Shown here one piece after another: positions 15,915 to 24,857 of a DNA stretch of 64,000 nucleotides. The number at the start of each line of letters is the position of its first letter. The first letter of the stretch is position 1. The stretch comes from Flavobacteriales bacterium. GTDB taxonomy: Bacteria > Bacteroidota > Bacteroidia > Flavobacteriales_F > PHOS-HE28. The translations under genes and the position numbers were made by a program. The DNA is taken from positions 2,509,501 through 2,573,500 of the forward strand of contig JADJAA010000001.1 of assembly GCA_016704485.1 (NCBI GenBank). Reading direction: 5' to 3'. Below the pieces are notes generated by a model, which saw only the letters and a list, made by a program, of their open reading frames with translations, ran no database searches and was not told where the DNA came from.

Positions 15915-16484
15915 TTACCGCATGATTTTGGTCAACTCTGCGTAGATCAGATGCAGCGGCAAGCCCATTACCGTGTAGAAACTACCGTCTATGCGCTCTA
16001 CGGCCACATATCCGATCCAATCCTGCACGCCGTATGCGCCGGCCTTGTCCAACGGTGAGTAGCGCTCCACGTAGTAAGCGATCTCTTCTGGTGTCAACTG
16101 TCCGAACGTGACATGAGCAATGTCCGAGAACGATACCGTCTTTTCCGCTGTTCGCAAGCACACGCCAGTGATCACACGGTGCGTTCTACCGCTGAGCATG
16201 GCCAACATGCGCCGCGCATCAGCAGCATCTTCCGGTTTATTGAGTAATACATCACCTATCACAACCGTGGTATCGGCGGTTACCAGAACCTGATCGGGGG
16301 CCAATTGCCCTTTCCAAGCATTAGCTTTTTTTCGTGCTAGATACTCGGCGACATGATCATTCGGTAAACCTTCAGGCGGAGTTTCATCCACATCCACACT
16401 TGTTATTTCCACAGGTAGATCCAATCCTTGAAGCAATTGTCTGCGCCGGGGTGAAGCGGAAGCGAGGATAAGGCGTAGGTTCAT
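15915..16484 (-). CDS. maf: Maf-like nucleoside triphosphate pyrophosphatase
   Basis: 189 residues, normal for Maf. Signature segments: 'LILASASPRRRQLL' at residues 5-18 (nucleotide-binding SxSPRR motif), 'VDVDETPPEG', 'YLARKKANAW' and 'VLVTADTTVVI' (catalytic acidic residue). Maf proteins hydrolyse dTTP, UTP or modified nucleotides to monophosphates and are also linked to arrest of cell division. It ends a minus-strand run with the UbiA and KdsC-like genes, an order often kept in Flavobacteriia. Confidence 0.92.
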   Translation of the reverse strand: MNLRLILASASPRRRQLLQGLDLPVEITSVDVDETPPEGLPNDHVAEYLARKKANAWKGQLAPDQVLVTADTTVVIGDVLLNKPEDAADARRMLAMLSGRTHRVITGVCLRTAEKTVSFSDIAHVTFGQLTPEEIAYYVERYSPLDKAGAYGVQDWIGYVAVERIDGSFYTVMGLPLHLIYAELTKIMR

Positions 16485-16546
16485 TGTTAGAAAAGTGAAT
16501 GGTGATGGGTGATCGGCGAATGGAGGCGATCGCGTGCCCCAAAACC

Positions 16547-17575
16547 TTACGGTAAGTAACGGATCAAGAATGCGAACCCGACGGCCAGTACCATGGCCAA
16601 TTTCATCAGGTTCCCAGCCCGTTTGTGCTCAATACGGGATACTGCGTTGTAGGTGGATCCAGCGGATAACAACAAAGGCGCTGTGATGCCAACCCCGATG
16701 TACCAATAACTCAATTGGTCATGCAGGAATAAGAACCGAATGGTCATCAATCCAGCGATGATCATGCCCATATCAAATAGTGCCAATGCTTTAGCCCTGC
16801 GCATGCCCCAGACGATCGGCACGGTCCTGCAACCGACAGCTGCATCACCTTTTACATCTGCCATGTCCTTCTGGAGCTCACGCACCAACGAACTTAAGAA
16901 CGCAAACCCCGCGAAACCCAATACCCACCACCAGAGCTCAATGATGAATCCGGCTTCCATTTGATAAGCCTCTCCTCCAGCAGCGATCACTACTGGATCC
17001 GCAAACAGCTTCGCCAATAACGGGATCTCATACAGGCCAACGCTCAACGGGACCAATGCGGTAAGCGTTGCTACCAGCACGTTTCCAATGACCAGTGACC
17101 GCTTCAAATTGGTGCTGTACAACCATAACGCAGCAATGCTGAACAACGGGATCCAGGTCAGTTTGAGGAGACCACTGCGCCACGCTACGAACGCACCGAT
17201 CACTAGTCCCATACCGCTCAATAGCATATGGGCCGTCATCGCCACGCGTCGTTTTACAGTGCGCCCAACGATCACTTCATCCGGTTTGTTGATGCGATCG
17301 ATCCGTGTATCGAAATAGTCGTTGATGATATTGCCGGCCGCAGCGATCAATACCGTGCTGAAAACCAGTAGCCAGAAGTGGATCGGCTGTAGTTGTGGAC
17401 CATATCCTGCAGGGACCAAGAGGTCCGCTCGCTGGATGTCGCCACCGATCTCCGTCATTAAATGGCTCAACCCACGCTCCAGATTACCTGCCACTACGCC
17501 GTATCGGATCGCGACCATCGTAAGCGCGATGATCACCAAATTGACGGGACGGGTAAGTCGTAGAAGGTCGAACAT
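16547..17575 (-). CDS. UbiA-family prenyltransferase (geranylgeranylglycerol-phosphate synthase type)
   Basis: 342 residues from ATG 17575 (MFDLLRLTRPVNL), with about eight TM helices. The two Asp-rich motifs of the superfamily are present: NDYFDTRID at residues 85-93 and 'DMADVKGDAAVGCRTVP' in the second half; they bind Mg-prenyl diphosphate. The LTRPVNL start and neighbours match the Bacteroidota clade annotated as geranylgeranylglycerol-phosphate geranylgeranyltransferase, an archaeal-like lipid enzyme whose bacterial substrate is not settled. Maf and KdsC-like genes flank it on the same strand. Confidence 0.88.
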   Translation of the reverse strand: MFDLLRLTRPVNLVIIALTMVAIRYGVVAGNLERGLSHLMTEIGGDIQRADLLVPAGYGPQLQPIHFWLLVFSTVLIAAAGNIINDYFDTRIDRINKPDEVIVGRTVKRRVAMTAHMLLSGMGLVIGAFVAWRSGLLKLTWIPLFSIAALWLYSTNLKRSLVIGNVLVATLTALVPLSVGLYEIPLLAKLFADPVVIAAGGEAYQMEAGFIIELWWWVLGFAGFAFLSSLVRELQKDMADVKGDAAVGCRTVPIVWGMRRAKALALFDMGMIIAGLMTIRFLFLHDQLSYWYIGVGITAPLLLSAGSTYNAVSRIEHKRAGNLMKLAMVLAVGFAFLIRYLP

Positions 17576-17668
17576 GCTGTGTGCAGGGCTGCAAGATCGG
17601 ACCTTATGCGTCAACCGGATCGGCTTTCGACCGATTTATTTCTTGACCCATTCTGCTCGAAGATCGGT

Positions 17669-18196
17669 CTACCAGGTATGCGCAGCTTCCGTCATCCATT
17701 TGCCTTGGATCTTCATCGCTTGTTCCAGAACATCACGCACGCAACCATGTCCACCTTTGTTCTTGCTGATATAGGCACTGATCGTTTTAACTTCTTCTGC
17801 TGCATCATTCGGGCAACAGGGAAAGGCAACACGCTGCATCACACGCAAGTCGGGAATGTCATCACCCATGTAGGCGCATCGCGTAGGATCCAAGCCAGTG
17901 GTGGCGATCAGATCTTCCAATTTATTCAGCTTGTTCGCCACGCGATCATGGAATTCCGTTACTCCGAACCGTTTGAAATACGCGGTAACTCCTTCGCTAT
18001 GCCCACCAGTAATGATGATGATGCGCATACCCTCCTTTAGCGCATGCTGCAATGCATACGTGTCGCGGCTATGAAAGGTGCGTACGGGATCAGCATCCGA
18101 TAAGAGGATTACCTGTCCGGTACTGAAAACGCCGTCCACATCAAATAAGAAGGCATTGAGGTTGGCGAATTTTTCTTTGTAGGTGGTGTTGGGCAT
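17669..18196 (-). CDS. kdsC: KdsC-like HAD phosphatase (KDO-8-phosphate phosphatase type)
   Basis: 175 residues from ATG 18196 (MPNTTYKEKF). This is a C0-type HAD without a cap, like KdsC: motif I 'FDVDGVFSTG' (nucleophile Asp19, acid Asp21), 'RDTYALQHALKEGMRIIIITGG' (motif II Thr), and motif III 'YMGDDIPDLRVM'. KdsC removes phosphate from KDO-8-P in lipopolysaccharide synthesis. Bacteroidota copies in this gene order are not experimentally assigned, so a related sugar phosphate is possible. It lies 94 bp before the UbiA gene on the same strand. Confidence 0.85.
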   Translation of the reverse strand: MPNTTYKEKFANLNAFLFDVDGVFSTGQVILLSDADPVRTFHSRDTYALQHALKEGMRIIIITGGHSEGVTAYFKRFGVTEFHDRVANKLNKLEDLIATTGLDPTRCAYMGDDIPDLRVMQRVAFPCCPNDAAEEVKTISAYISKNKGGHGCVRDVLEQAMKIQGKWMTEAAHTW

Positions 18197-18268
18197 GGGA
18201 AGTAGGAAAGCAAACGACTCGGATGCCAGCGGTATCAAGGTAGAATGAAACGATGAATCTACAGGGTC

Positions 18269-18781
18269 TCAATAATTCAACCCCGTAGCGCGTGTAAAGA
18301 AACGATGCAGCACTTCACTGTGTGCGTATCCCTTCTTTTTGCCAAAGTAGGCCACGGCATAAAGGGTGAAGAAGAGCAGGGCCAGGACCGGTATCGTCCA
18401 TAATAGTCCAAAGGCCCCATCGATCTTGTAGTGTGAGTAACCCACAATACTCATGATCAGAACTGCAAAACCGACGATCGAATAGAAGAAAACGAACATG
18501 GTCCACACGGTGGGTTTGGGGCCGTAAAGCCCTCTTACAACGGTTCCTTCCTCTGTCTCCTCGAAGGTAACATGCAACTGAGGCGACCAATAATGCACGT
18601 CCTTGATTGGAATGCGCAAGAGGGCATAGCTTGGGTGTGCTTCACCAACGCATGTGGCATTCTCGCTGCGCAGTCCTGTTCTAAGCTTGTCGGCTATGGT
18701 AGACGCTTTTTCAGTGGTCGTCAACCGGAACCTTGGGCGGATCTGTGCCACAGGTATTTCTTCGTGGAGTTCTGTGGTCAT
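18269..18781 (-). CDS. Small membrane protein, unknown function
   Basis: 170 residues from ATG 18781 (MTTELHEEIPVAQIRPRFRL). The first 95 residues are soluble and beta-rich ('YALLRIPIKDVHYWSPQLHVTFEE', 'VRGLYGPKPTVWTMF'). Two TM helices follow at about residues 97-120 and 132-152, then a short basic tail. I recognise no defined family; the plan 'soluble domain, GPxPxxW, two TM' occurs in uncharacterised Bacteroidota proteins. It lies between the GIY-YIG and KdsC-like genes on the same strand. Confidence 0.65.
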   Translation of the reverse strand: MTTELHEEIPVAQIRPRFRLTTTEKASTIADKLRTGLRSENATCVGEAHPSYALLRIPIKDVHYWSPQLHVTFEETEEGTVVRGLYGPKPTVWTMFVFFYSIVGFAVLIMSIVGYSHYKIDGAFGLLWTIPVLALLFFTLYAVAYFGKKKGYAHSEVLHRFFTRATGLNY

Positions 18782-18825
18782 GATCGCAATTGCTCGAACG
18801 AATATAGGCTGGATGTTCGATCCGC

Positions 18826-19164
18826 TCAATTGGACCAAACAGCATAACCACTGCGCCGCAATTCCAGTGTGAGTGCCTTCTCTGCTTTCAGCGCTTCGGT
18901 TTTGGACATCGGGTCGATATGTTCGAAAAGGCTGCCGCGCAGATACATCCCGTATTTCTTGACAATAGCTGCGGAAATGTCGTGCCCTTTTTTGCTAAGC
19001 ACAATTCCCTTGTGCTGCTCAAAGCGCTCTTTCGGCGTTTTACTCGTCATGCCCACATACAAGCATTGCAGTACACCATTGAACTGCGGATTGGCCTCAC
19101 GGAATTTGCGGTTCTCAGAGAATACTTTTTTATTCAATTCAATGACGTAGACACGGTAGGGCAT
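18826..19164 (-). CDS. GIY-YIG-like nuclease domain protein
   Basis: 112 residues, the size of one catalytic module. 'YRVYVIEL' and 'CLYVGMTSKTPKERFEQHKGI' correspond to the two beta strands and the R-x3-H segment of the GIY-YIG fold (here YVY and YVG), although the first motif is divergent. A conserved Glu is present in 'SLFEHI'. Such small stand-alone proteins are common, and their DNA-cleaving activity is mostly untested. It shares the strand and operon direction of its neighbours. Confidence 0.7.
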   Translation of the reverse strand: MPYRVYVIELNKKVFSENRKFREANPQFNGVLQCLYVGMTSKTPKERFEQHKGIVLSKKGHDISAAIVKKYGMYLRGSLFEHIDPMSKTEALKAEKALTLELRRSGYAVWSN

Positions 19165-19283
19165 GGGGAGATCAACAAAAGCGAATTTACATGCGAGTAA
19201 GAGATCCCATGCTCGGTGGACGATTCGTACCGAATGTTCAGCGGGTTCTCATCGATCTCTCTCCAACCAATTTCGCTATACCC

Positions 19284-20042
19284 TTAGAACCCATGCGCCC
19301 GCATGATCAACTTGCTCAATAAGGCGTATGCATCCCGAAGATCCGGATCGTCCGCCAATTGGTCCAGGTGCTGCTTTATAGTGCGTATATCACCCCGGCG
19401 GGCCGGGCCGGTGAGGGCTGCTTCGGGACCTAGTTCCGTGATGCGTTTCGCAGTTTCCCGCCAGAGTGGTTCCAAGAGGGTAGTGGGGAGATCCGCAGCT
19501 CGCAACAAGCGCTGCCCTTCGCGCACAAGAAAAACCGGGAGATTGCTGGTGAGTACGGCTGCCAAGTGCACGCGTTGGCGCTTGTCGTGCGCCAATTCGA
19601 CTACGTTCGAACTCACTTTTTTAGCAAGCTCGCTGAGCACTGTACGCGCATGATCCGTGTTGCTATCGATCACCAGTGGTGCGGTGCTTAGGTCGATCGG
19701 TTCACCTGTTCCCAACGTTTGTATGGGCCACAGCACGCCACGGTCTGCGTGTGGTTCCAACGCATCCAACGAGCGCGCACCGGAACAATGCACGATCACT
19801 GCTTCGCTTTGCGGGAACTTTAGCGCAACTTTTTCAATGGCGTCATCTGCGATCGCCAACAAGATCACATCCGCCTTGGGTAATTCATCGCGCTTGCTAT
19901 AGGCTTTCGTCCCCAGGACTTTGGCCAATGCGTTCCGCGCTTCCTCATTGCGGCCTACAACACCCACGACCTGCACTCCAGCCTTCACAAAGGCATGTCC
20001 CAAGTGGGTTGCTGCGCGTCCGGTGCCGTAGAGAAGGATCAT
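19284..20042 (-). CDS. Rossmann-fold/DUF2520 protein
   Basis: 252 residues. The N-terminal Rossmann fold has the dinucleotide loop 'YGTGRAATHLGHAFVKAG' (residues 5-22). 'VIVHCSGARSLDALEPHADRGVLWPIQTLG' matches the N-terminal domain of the DUF2520/F420-related oxidoreductase-like group. The helical C-terminal DUF2520 domain carries 'HLAAVLTSNLPVFL'. The substrate is unknown; the fold resembles ketopantoate reductase-type dehydrogenases. It lies 97 bp downstream of the ccmF-like gene and upstream of the GIY-YIG, KdsC-like and UbiA genes. Confidence 0.85.
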   Translation of the reverse strand: MILLYGTGRAATHLGHAFVKAGVQVVGVVGRNEEARNALAKVLGTKAYSKRDELPKADVILLAIADDAIEKVALKFPQSEAVIVHCSGARSLDALEPHADRGVLWPIQTLGTGEPIDLSTAPLVIDSNTDHARTVLSELAKKVSSNVVELAHDKRQRVHLAAVLTSNLPVFLVREGQRLLRAADLPTTLLEPLWRETAKRITELGPEAALTGPARRGDIRTIKQHLDQLADDPDLRDAYALLSKLIMRAHGF

Positions 20043-20138
20043 TGATTAGCTGATGCGATGATTCGCGGATTAGCTGATACTGCAGAACCGGCTCAGGTTG
20101 TGCGGATCGTTGTTTCCCCGCGCAAAGTTGTGATCCAT

Positions 20139-22937
20139 CTATTTGTCTGATCGCTTTCCTCTCACCCGTTTCACCACGGCCAACAACGTTCCGAGGAACA
20201 GCAAGATACATCCGATCCACAAGATGTTGATACCCGGGAAGACGATCGCTTGCATCACCAGGAATTCGCTCTCAGCGACATTGATGCCCAGTGCTTCACC
20301 GTTTACCGTAGCCAGATCGTATCGGATACGCAGGGCTGCGATCTCGGCGCTTTTGCCAGCTACCGGTTCACCGTCAGAATAGACTACCAACGGACGAGCC
20401 TCGAACCATCGATCCGGGCGGTAGAGATCGCGCACACGCAGTTTGATGGCATGAACGGTGAAGCGGTCTCCCAGCATTTGCTTGGTGCTGCTATCGCGCA
20501 CCACGTACACGCTATCAATGATCGCCAAAGCAGTTGGGGTCACGATGCTATCGCCAACGGATTTTTCATAGAGCCGATCCGGCATCCAAGCATCATCCAA
20601 TGTATCACCACCGGGTACTTCCTGATCCGCATACCGCACGTGTGTGTAGAGGTCACGGTGCAACCAATGTTTGGTGCTCGGCTCTGCTACGTTCCCGAAT
20701 TTCGGGTTGATCTGAATGAAGGGTGCCAATTCAAATACTTGCTTGCCGGGATGCGTTGCACTCCATTCGCGGGCATTCCACATCAAGCGGCGCGGGTATT
20801 GTTCCAAGGCTAACCAGTGATCGGGTTGATCGGCCAAGAATACAGCCGTGGCGGTATGATCGTTCTTTGCGCTGAAAAGCATGTCGCCCACACGCACGGT
20901 GTCGTTGGTATGGTATGTGGTGGGCACTACTGCGAAGTAATCCGTCTCGAAGACCACATTCACACCATCCACATGCTTCTTGCGGTAATGGACATAGTGA
21001 TCGGCCATACGCACGGTGTCCCCTTTGTAGAGCAGAATATCCGTGCTATTACTGAAGTTCTCGCTCAAGAAACGCAGGTCCATTCCTTGGCTGTTCCGAC
21101 TGACCTCATTCTGCCGGCCAGTGCTGATCAGCGCGCCCAGCAACACCAAAGCAAACCCAACGTGTGCTATGGATGCACCAGCATGATTGAAGTTGCCCTT
21201 GAGCACTTTGCCGATGTAAGTCGCATTGGCAACAGCAGCGAAGGTGGAACCAAAGAACAGCGCGATCAACGGTAGTTCAGCCAAGGTGAACTCGAAGAAA
21301 TAGATGCCCCATCCGGTGGCTGTTGCTGCAATGATCACTGATATGGAGATGGTCTTCCAAAAGCGCTTCATGTCGCTGTCCTTCCACCGCAAGTATTGGG
21401 TGAAAGCAACGAGAATGCTCACAATAAAGGCGAAGGGTACTTGCCATTTGTTATAGTGCGCAATGGCCGGCGTAGGTGGTGCAAGCTTTTTCGTAGCCAA
21501 CGTGTTCAAGAACTCACTGCCCGTTGCATTGCCGAGCCAGCTGAAGACCTTGTCGAATGGCTCCAACAGGATATTGAAGACCGGTACACTGGTACTGAAG
21601 GTGATCTGTATCGCGCTGAGCAACAGGACGATGGAGGCGATGAAGATCCAGAATTCACGCGACTTCAACGACTCTTCAGCACTATGATCCCTATAACCGG
21701 TGCGAAAGGCACTGACCAACATCCCAATGCTGATGGCACCGAATAGGATGATCGCCGGTACATCTATCTCTAATCCGATGCCGAGAACCATTAGGCTGGA
21801 ACTGATCCCGACATAAAACCAACGCTGACTTTTGCTAGGGATCAACATTGCCACGCTGATCCCGATGAAGATCAACAGGAAGCGCACCAACGCGGGTAAC
21901 ATGCCGTCGCCCGTGAAGCTGTGTACACTGGTATCGCCCAATACTCCGCTGCGGGTCAGGAAGGTTGAATACAGAATAAGGATGAACGTGAGCAACGTAA
22001 GGAATAGCGTGGCAAAGAGCGATGTTTCCTTCTTTTTGTTGACCAGCATCAGATGCGCTGCGCCGACCAAGGTCAGCCATGGAACGAGTGAGGCGTTCTC
22101 TACTGGATCCCATGCCCAGAATCCGCCAAAGCTCAAAGCTTCGTACGCCCAAGCGCCACCCATTAAAATGCCGATGCCCAGGATCATCACTCCGAAATAG
22201 GCCCACGGCAATGCGGGTGTGATCCATCCTTTGCGATCTCCGCGCCAGAGTCCAGCAATGGCGTAAGCGAACGGGATGACAGTAGCGGAAAATCCTAGGA
22301 ACAAGGTCGGCGGGTGGATCACCATCCAATAATTCTGTAACAAGGGATTCAGACCGCGACCATCTTGGAACTGCGGGATAGCTGCGAGGTAACCCGCCAT
22401 GCCGGTCCAAGGAAGTCCTAGATTTTCGGGCAATTCACGAATGAGCAGGAAGGGACTGCTGCCCAAGCGCAGATCACCGAAATAGATGCCCAAGAGCATG
22501 AACGCTAAGAACACTTGTACCAGCGCGATCACGGTCATAACGGGTGCTTCCCATGTGGAATTGCGCTTCCAGCCGTAGATCAGGATATTCCCAAGGACCA
22601 TGTGCCAGAAGGTCCACAGGAGGAACGAGCCTTCCTGACCCTCCCAGAAACAGCTCGCGATGTACCGCATGGGCATCTGCAAGTTGCTGTGTTTCCAAAC
22701 GTAATCATACTCGAACCAATGCTTGAACAGCATGGTAAAAAGCGTTACCACAATGGCCAACACCGCTACCGAATGCATCCGGAAACCCAATCGTCCCAAA
22801 GATTCCCAGCTTTTATCGAGTTTATTCGCACCAAAAAAATAGCCGACCGTTGCCAGCATAGCGCCCACCACGGAAAGGATGGCAAAGAAATGTCCCAGTT
22901 GCCCTGCCAAGGCGTGTTCACCTACGTAGTCGATCAT
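20139..22937 (-). CDS. ccmF: Cytochrome c-type biogenesis heme lyase subunit CcmF/CcsA
   Basis: 932 residues from ATG 22937 (MIDYVGEHALAGQLGHFFAIL). A long polytopic protein with the tryptophan-rich heme-handling motif 'GGFWAWDPVENASLVPWL' and flanking histidines ('MVIHPPTLFLGFSA'). About 15 TM helices fill the first 640 residues; a periplasmic domain of about 260 residues and a last TM helix follow. CcmF receives heme from CcmE and ligates it to apocytochrome CxxCH sites. It is longer than E. coli CcmF (about 650), as in other Bacteroidota. It forms a minus-strand cluster with ccmB, C, D and E. Confidence 0.93.
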   Translation of the reverse strand: MIDYVGEHALAGQLGHFFAILSVVGAMLATVGYFFGANKLDKSWESLGRLGFRMHSVAVLAIVVTLFTMLFKHWFEYDYVWKHSNLQMPMRYIASCFWEGQEGSFLLWTFWHMVLGNILIYGWKRNSTWEAPVMTVIALVQVFLAFMLLGIYFGDLRLGSSPFLLIRELPENLGLPWTGMAGYLAAIPQFQDGRGLNPLLQNYWMVIHPPTLFLGFSATVIPFAYAIAGLWRGDRKGWITPALPWAYFGVMILGIGILMGGAWAYEALSFGGFWAWDPVENASLVPWLTLVGAAHLMLVNKKKETSLFATLFLTLLTFILILYSTFLTRSGVLGDTSVHSFTGDGMLPALVRFLLIFIGISVAMLIPSKSQRWFYVGISSSLMVLGIGLEIDVPAIILFGAISIGMLVSAFRTGYRDHSAEESLKSREFWIFIASIVLLLSAIQITFSTSVPVFNILLEPFDKVFSWLGNATGSEFLNTLATKKLAPPTPAIAHYNKWQVPFAFIVSILVAFTQYLRWKDSDMKRFWKTISISVIIAATATGWGIYFFEFTLAELPLIALFFGSTFAAVANATYIGKVLKGNFNHAGASIAHVGFALVLLGALISTGRQNEVSRNSQGMDLRFLSENFSNSTDILLYKGDTVRMADHYVHYRKKHVDGVNVVFETDYFAVVPTTYHTNDTVRVGDMLFSAKNDHTATAVFLADQPDHWLALEQYPRRLMWNAREWSATHPGKQVFELAPFIQINPKFGNVAEPSTKHWLHRDLYTHVRYADQEVPGGDTLDDAWMPDRLYEKSVGDSIVTPTALAIIDSVYVVRDSSTKQMLGDRFTVHAIKLRVRDLYRPDRWFEARPLVVYSDGEPVAGKSAEIAALRIRYDLATVNGEALGINVAESEFLVMQAIVFPGINILWIGCILLFLGTLLAVVKRVRGKRSDK

Positions 22938-22991
22938 GCAGTCCTTCGTTCGCGTAATCAGTTGTGGGAGGATGGTCATCCGCCCGAACCG

Positions 22992-23381
22992 TTACCCTTC
23001 AATTTTATGTTCTTCGTTGTATTTCGATGGGCATTTCATCAGCATGTCATGCGCTTCGAATTCGCCATTGGCGTTGGCATTTCCGATCAATACCAGCCGT
23101 TCGCTGCGTTCCAGATCCTGCGGTTTTGCTTTGTTCAAATGCACGGTGCAGCTCTTGCCCTCGAGGTCGGTCATGGTGAACGTAGTGAGGCTAGCGTTCA
23201 ACGATGGCTCGTAAACGATATCCTGTGAACGGTCCAATACGCCCACCACGTGGTATTCCTTTCCCGGATTCGCTAAGGCCTGGGACAGATCGGCATAGGT
23301 GCTGCTATCGCTCAATGAACCGATCAACGCGCCGATCGCTACGGCGATGATCACGATGGAGATGATGTGGCTACGTTTCAT
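22992..23381 (-). CDS. ccmE: Cytochrome c maturation heme chaperone CcmE, Cys-type
   Basis: 129 residues from ATG 23381 (MKRSHIISIVIIAVAIGALIG), a single N-terminal TM anchor followed by the OB-fold domain ('YHVVGVLDRS', 'FTMTDLEGKSCTVHL', 'LVLIGNANANGEFEAHDML'). In the classical protein heme is bound covalently by His in HxxxY. Here the position reads 'KCPSKY', so Cys replaces His in a CxxxY motif, the variant known from archaea and Desulfovibrio. Gene order and overlap with ccmD/ccmC and ccmF support the assignment. Confidence 0.9.
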   Translation of the reverse strand: MKRSHIISIVIIAVAIGALIGSLSDSSTYADLSQALANPGKEYHVVGVLDRSQDIVYEPSLNASLTTFTMTDLEGKSCTVHLNKAKPQDLERSERLVLIGNANANGEFEAHDMLMKCPSKYNEEHKIEG

Positions 23382-23421
23382 TTTTATTGGTGTGTTTTCT
23401 TGCAATCGTCACTCTCGGCTG

Positions 23422-23643
23422 TCACTCCGGGCTTGACCCGGAGTCTATCCTTTCCTCCATCTTCTTCAACCGCCGGTCCATCATGAACATCCACAGGCTA
23501 AGGCCGATGATGATCACAGCCACAACGGCAATGACCGTATTGATCTTTCCTCCGCTATACAACGAGCTTTCCAGCCAGCTCGGGGCTTGAGCGGCAGCGA
23601 TCAGTGGGGTAAAGAGCAGTAGAATGAGTGCGGTCGGTTTCAT
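23422..23643 (-). CDS. ccmD: CcmD-like small membrane protein
   Basis: 73 residues: a signal-like first helix (MKPTALILLLFTPLIAAAQA), a periplasmic stretch with 'SLYSGGKINTVIA', a second TM helix (VIAVVAVIIIGLSLWMF) and a charged tail 'MDRRLKKMEERI'. This matches the small CcmD-family proteins that stabilise the CcmABC-CcmE complex in Bacteroidota. Its start overlaps the ccmC stop by 4 bp, showing translational coupling. Identification leans on position as much as on sequence. Confidence 0.8.
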   Translation of the reverse strand: MKPTALILLLFTPLIAAAQAPSWLESSLYSGGKINTVIAVVAVIIIGLSLWMFMMDRRLKKMEERIDSGSSPE

Positions 23644-24659
23644 TGGTCAAGGTGTTCGCGAAAGGTGGCGGCGCGTAAACGAAGGTCGTACATCCAAACG
23701 CCCATGATGATCCAGCCCATACAGGCAGGGTAGAATACGGTGCGTAAGCGTTGGTCGAGATCAAGGTCGTTGAAGCCACTGTTGCCACCATTACCGGGGT
23801 GAAGGCTATCAATAGCATTGAGGCGCGGTACCACGAAGAGGAACATGACCAACAACACGAAGGCGAAGATGTTGTAAATGCCAGCTAGGCGTGCCCGTTT
23901 GTGTGCATCCTGGACGGATCCGCGGAGAACGAGATAGGCGAGGTAGATAAGCGCTGTTACTGCTGCTCCATTGAGTTTTACATCGTTGGTCCAGAAGGCT
24001 CCCCACGTTCCGCGCGCCCAAATGGAACCGGTTATGAGTCCCAAGAAACAAAATACGAGTCCCACGTGAACAGCTTGCACAGCCGCGCGATCATGGACCA
24101 ATGTATTGCTGCCCAATGCACGGATGCTCTGCCAAACGGAAATTCCCATGATCACGATCATTGTGAACCACATCGGTACGTGGAAACAGAGATTGCGAAT
24201 GCTCTCGTACAGAATGCTCCGGTTCGGAAAGGTGAACGCCTTCGCACCAAACGCTGCATCGGGCTCGGGGCAATCCGTGGTGCCTACACCAGCTCCGGTC
24301 CCATTCGTGAATAAGGCTCCCGGCATAACGATCTTGCCGCTTTGTGCATTCCAAACGGATATGGTCGTCAAGTTCTCTTTCAACCCTTCGGGAATCGAAA
24401 AGGTCGCCTTCAACAGAGTAGGGGAAACCACCTCAACCTGATCGGCGCAGATCCGATCTGTTCCATTTTCCAAGTATACCTGAACAGGCTCAGCCGCGAA
24501 CTGCGTGTTGTAGCCCGTTACCGTGATCTCTTGTGGCCCAGGAGAGATCCGTCCCGGTTCCACATGCACCAACGCAGGTGAAAGCGGTACCCATAAAGCA
24601 GCAACCGATGCCCCCAAAAGCAGCACTACACCTACTATTTTCCACCACCAGTGTAACAT
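23640..24659 (-). CDS. ccmC: Heme handling protein CcmC/CcsA-type
   Basis: 339 residues. An N-terminal signal anchor is followed by a periplasmic IPT/Ig-like domain of about 115 residues ('VEPGRISPGPQEITVTGYN') that standard CcmC lacks. Six TM helices follow, with 'FHVPMWFTMIVIMG' (first heme-ligand His), the tryptophan motif in altered form 'RGTWGAFWTNDVKLNG', and 'DSLHPGNGG' (second His). CcmC loads heme onto CcmE. The extra domain is an N-terminal fusion worth noting. It overlaps ccmD and lies 198 bp downstream of ccmB. Confidence 0.88.
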   Translation of the reverse strand: MLHWWWKIVGVVLLLGASVAALWVPLSPALVHVEPGRISPGPQEITVTGYNTQFAAEPVQVYLENGTDRICADQVEVVSPTLLKATFSIPEGLKENLTTISVWNAQSGKIVMPGALFTNGTGAGVGTTDCPEPDAAFGAKAFTFPNRSILYESIRNLCFHVPMWFTMIVIMGISVWQSIRALGSNTLVHDRAAVQAVHVGLVFCFLGLITGSIWARGTWGAFWTNDVKLNGAAVTALIYLAYLVLRGSVQDAHKRARLAGIYNIFAFVLLVMFLFVVPRLNAIDSLHPGNGGNSGFNDLDLDQRLRTVFYPACMGWIIMGVWMYDLRLRAATFREHLDQ

Positions 24660-24857
24660 TGGATGTTAGTTGATAGGTGTTTGTTGAGCGTAGTTCAGCC
24701 TGGAACGTGAATGATCATTGGTTAATAGCCAGCACATATTTGGCCCTGTCTGAACTTCTTGTCCTAGTTGATCAACATAAGCGTGTCCCACTTGATCTTC
24801 TAATTGCATGCACTGAGCGAAGCCGAAGTGTCTGATCATCTAATTTTCTGATCCTAA

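Noticed and set aside
20250..20813. 187-residue plus-strand frame inside ccmF
   Set aside because: It is antisense to a strongly conserved gene. Its composition (rich in His, Ile, Arg) is typical of a mirror frame.
22515..23228. 237-residue plus-strand frame across the ccmF/ccmE junction
   Set aside because: It spans two well-identified genes on the other strand and shows no domain, so it is a shadow frame.
24660..24857. A small gene or ccmA fragment between ccmC and ccmB
   Set aside because: No frame with a start, Walker motifs or coding character is present in these 198 bp.
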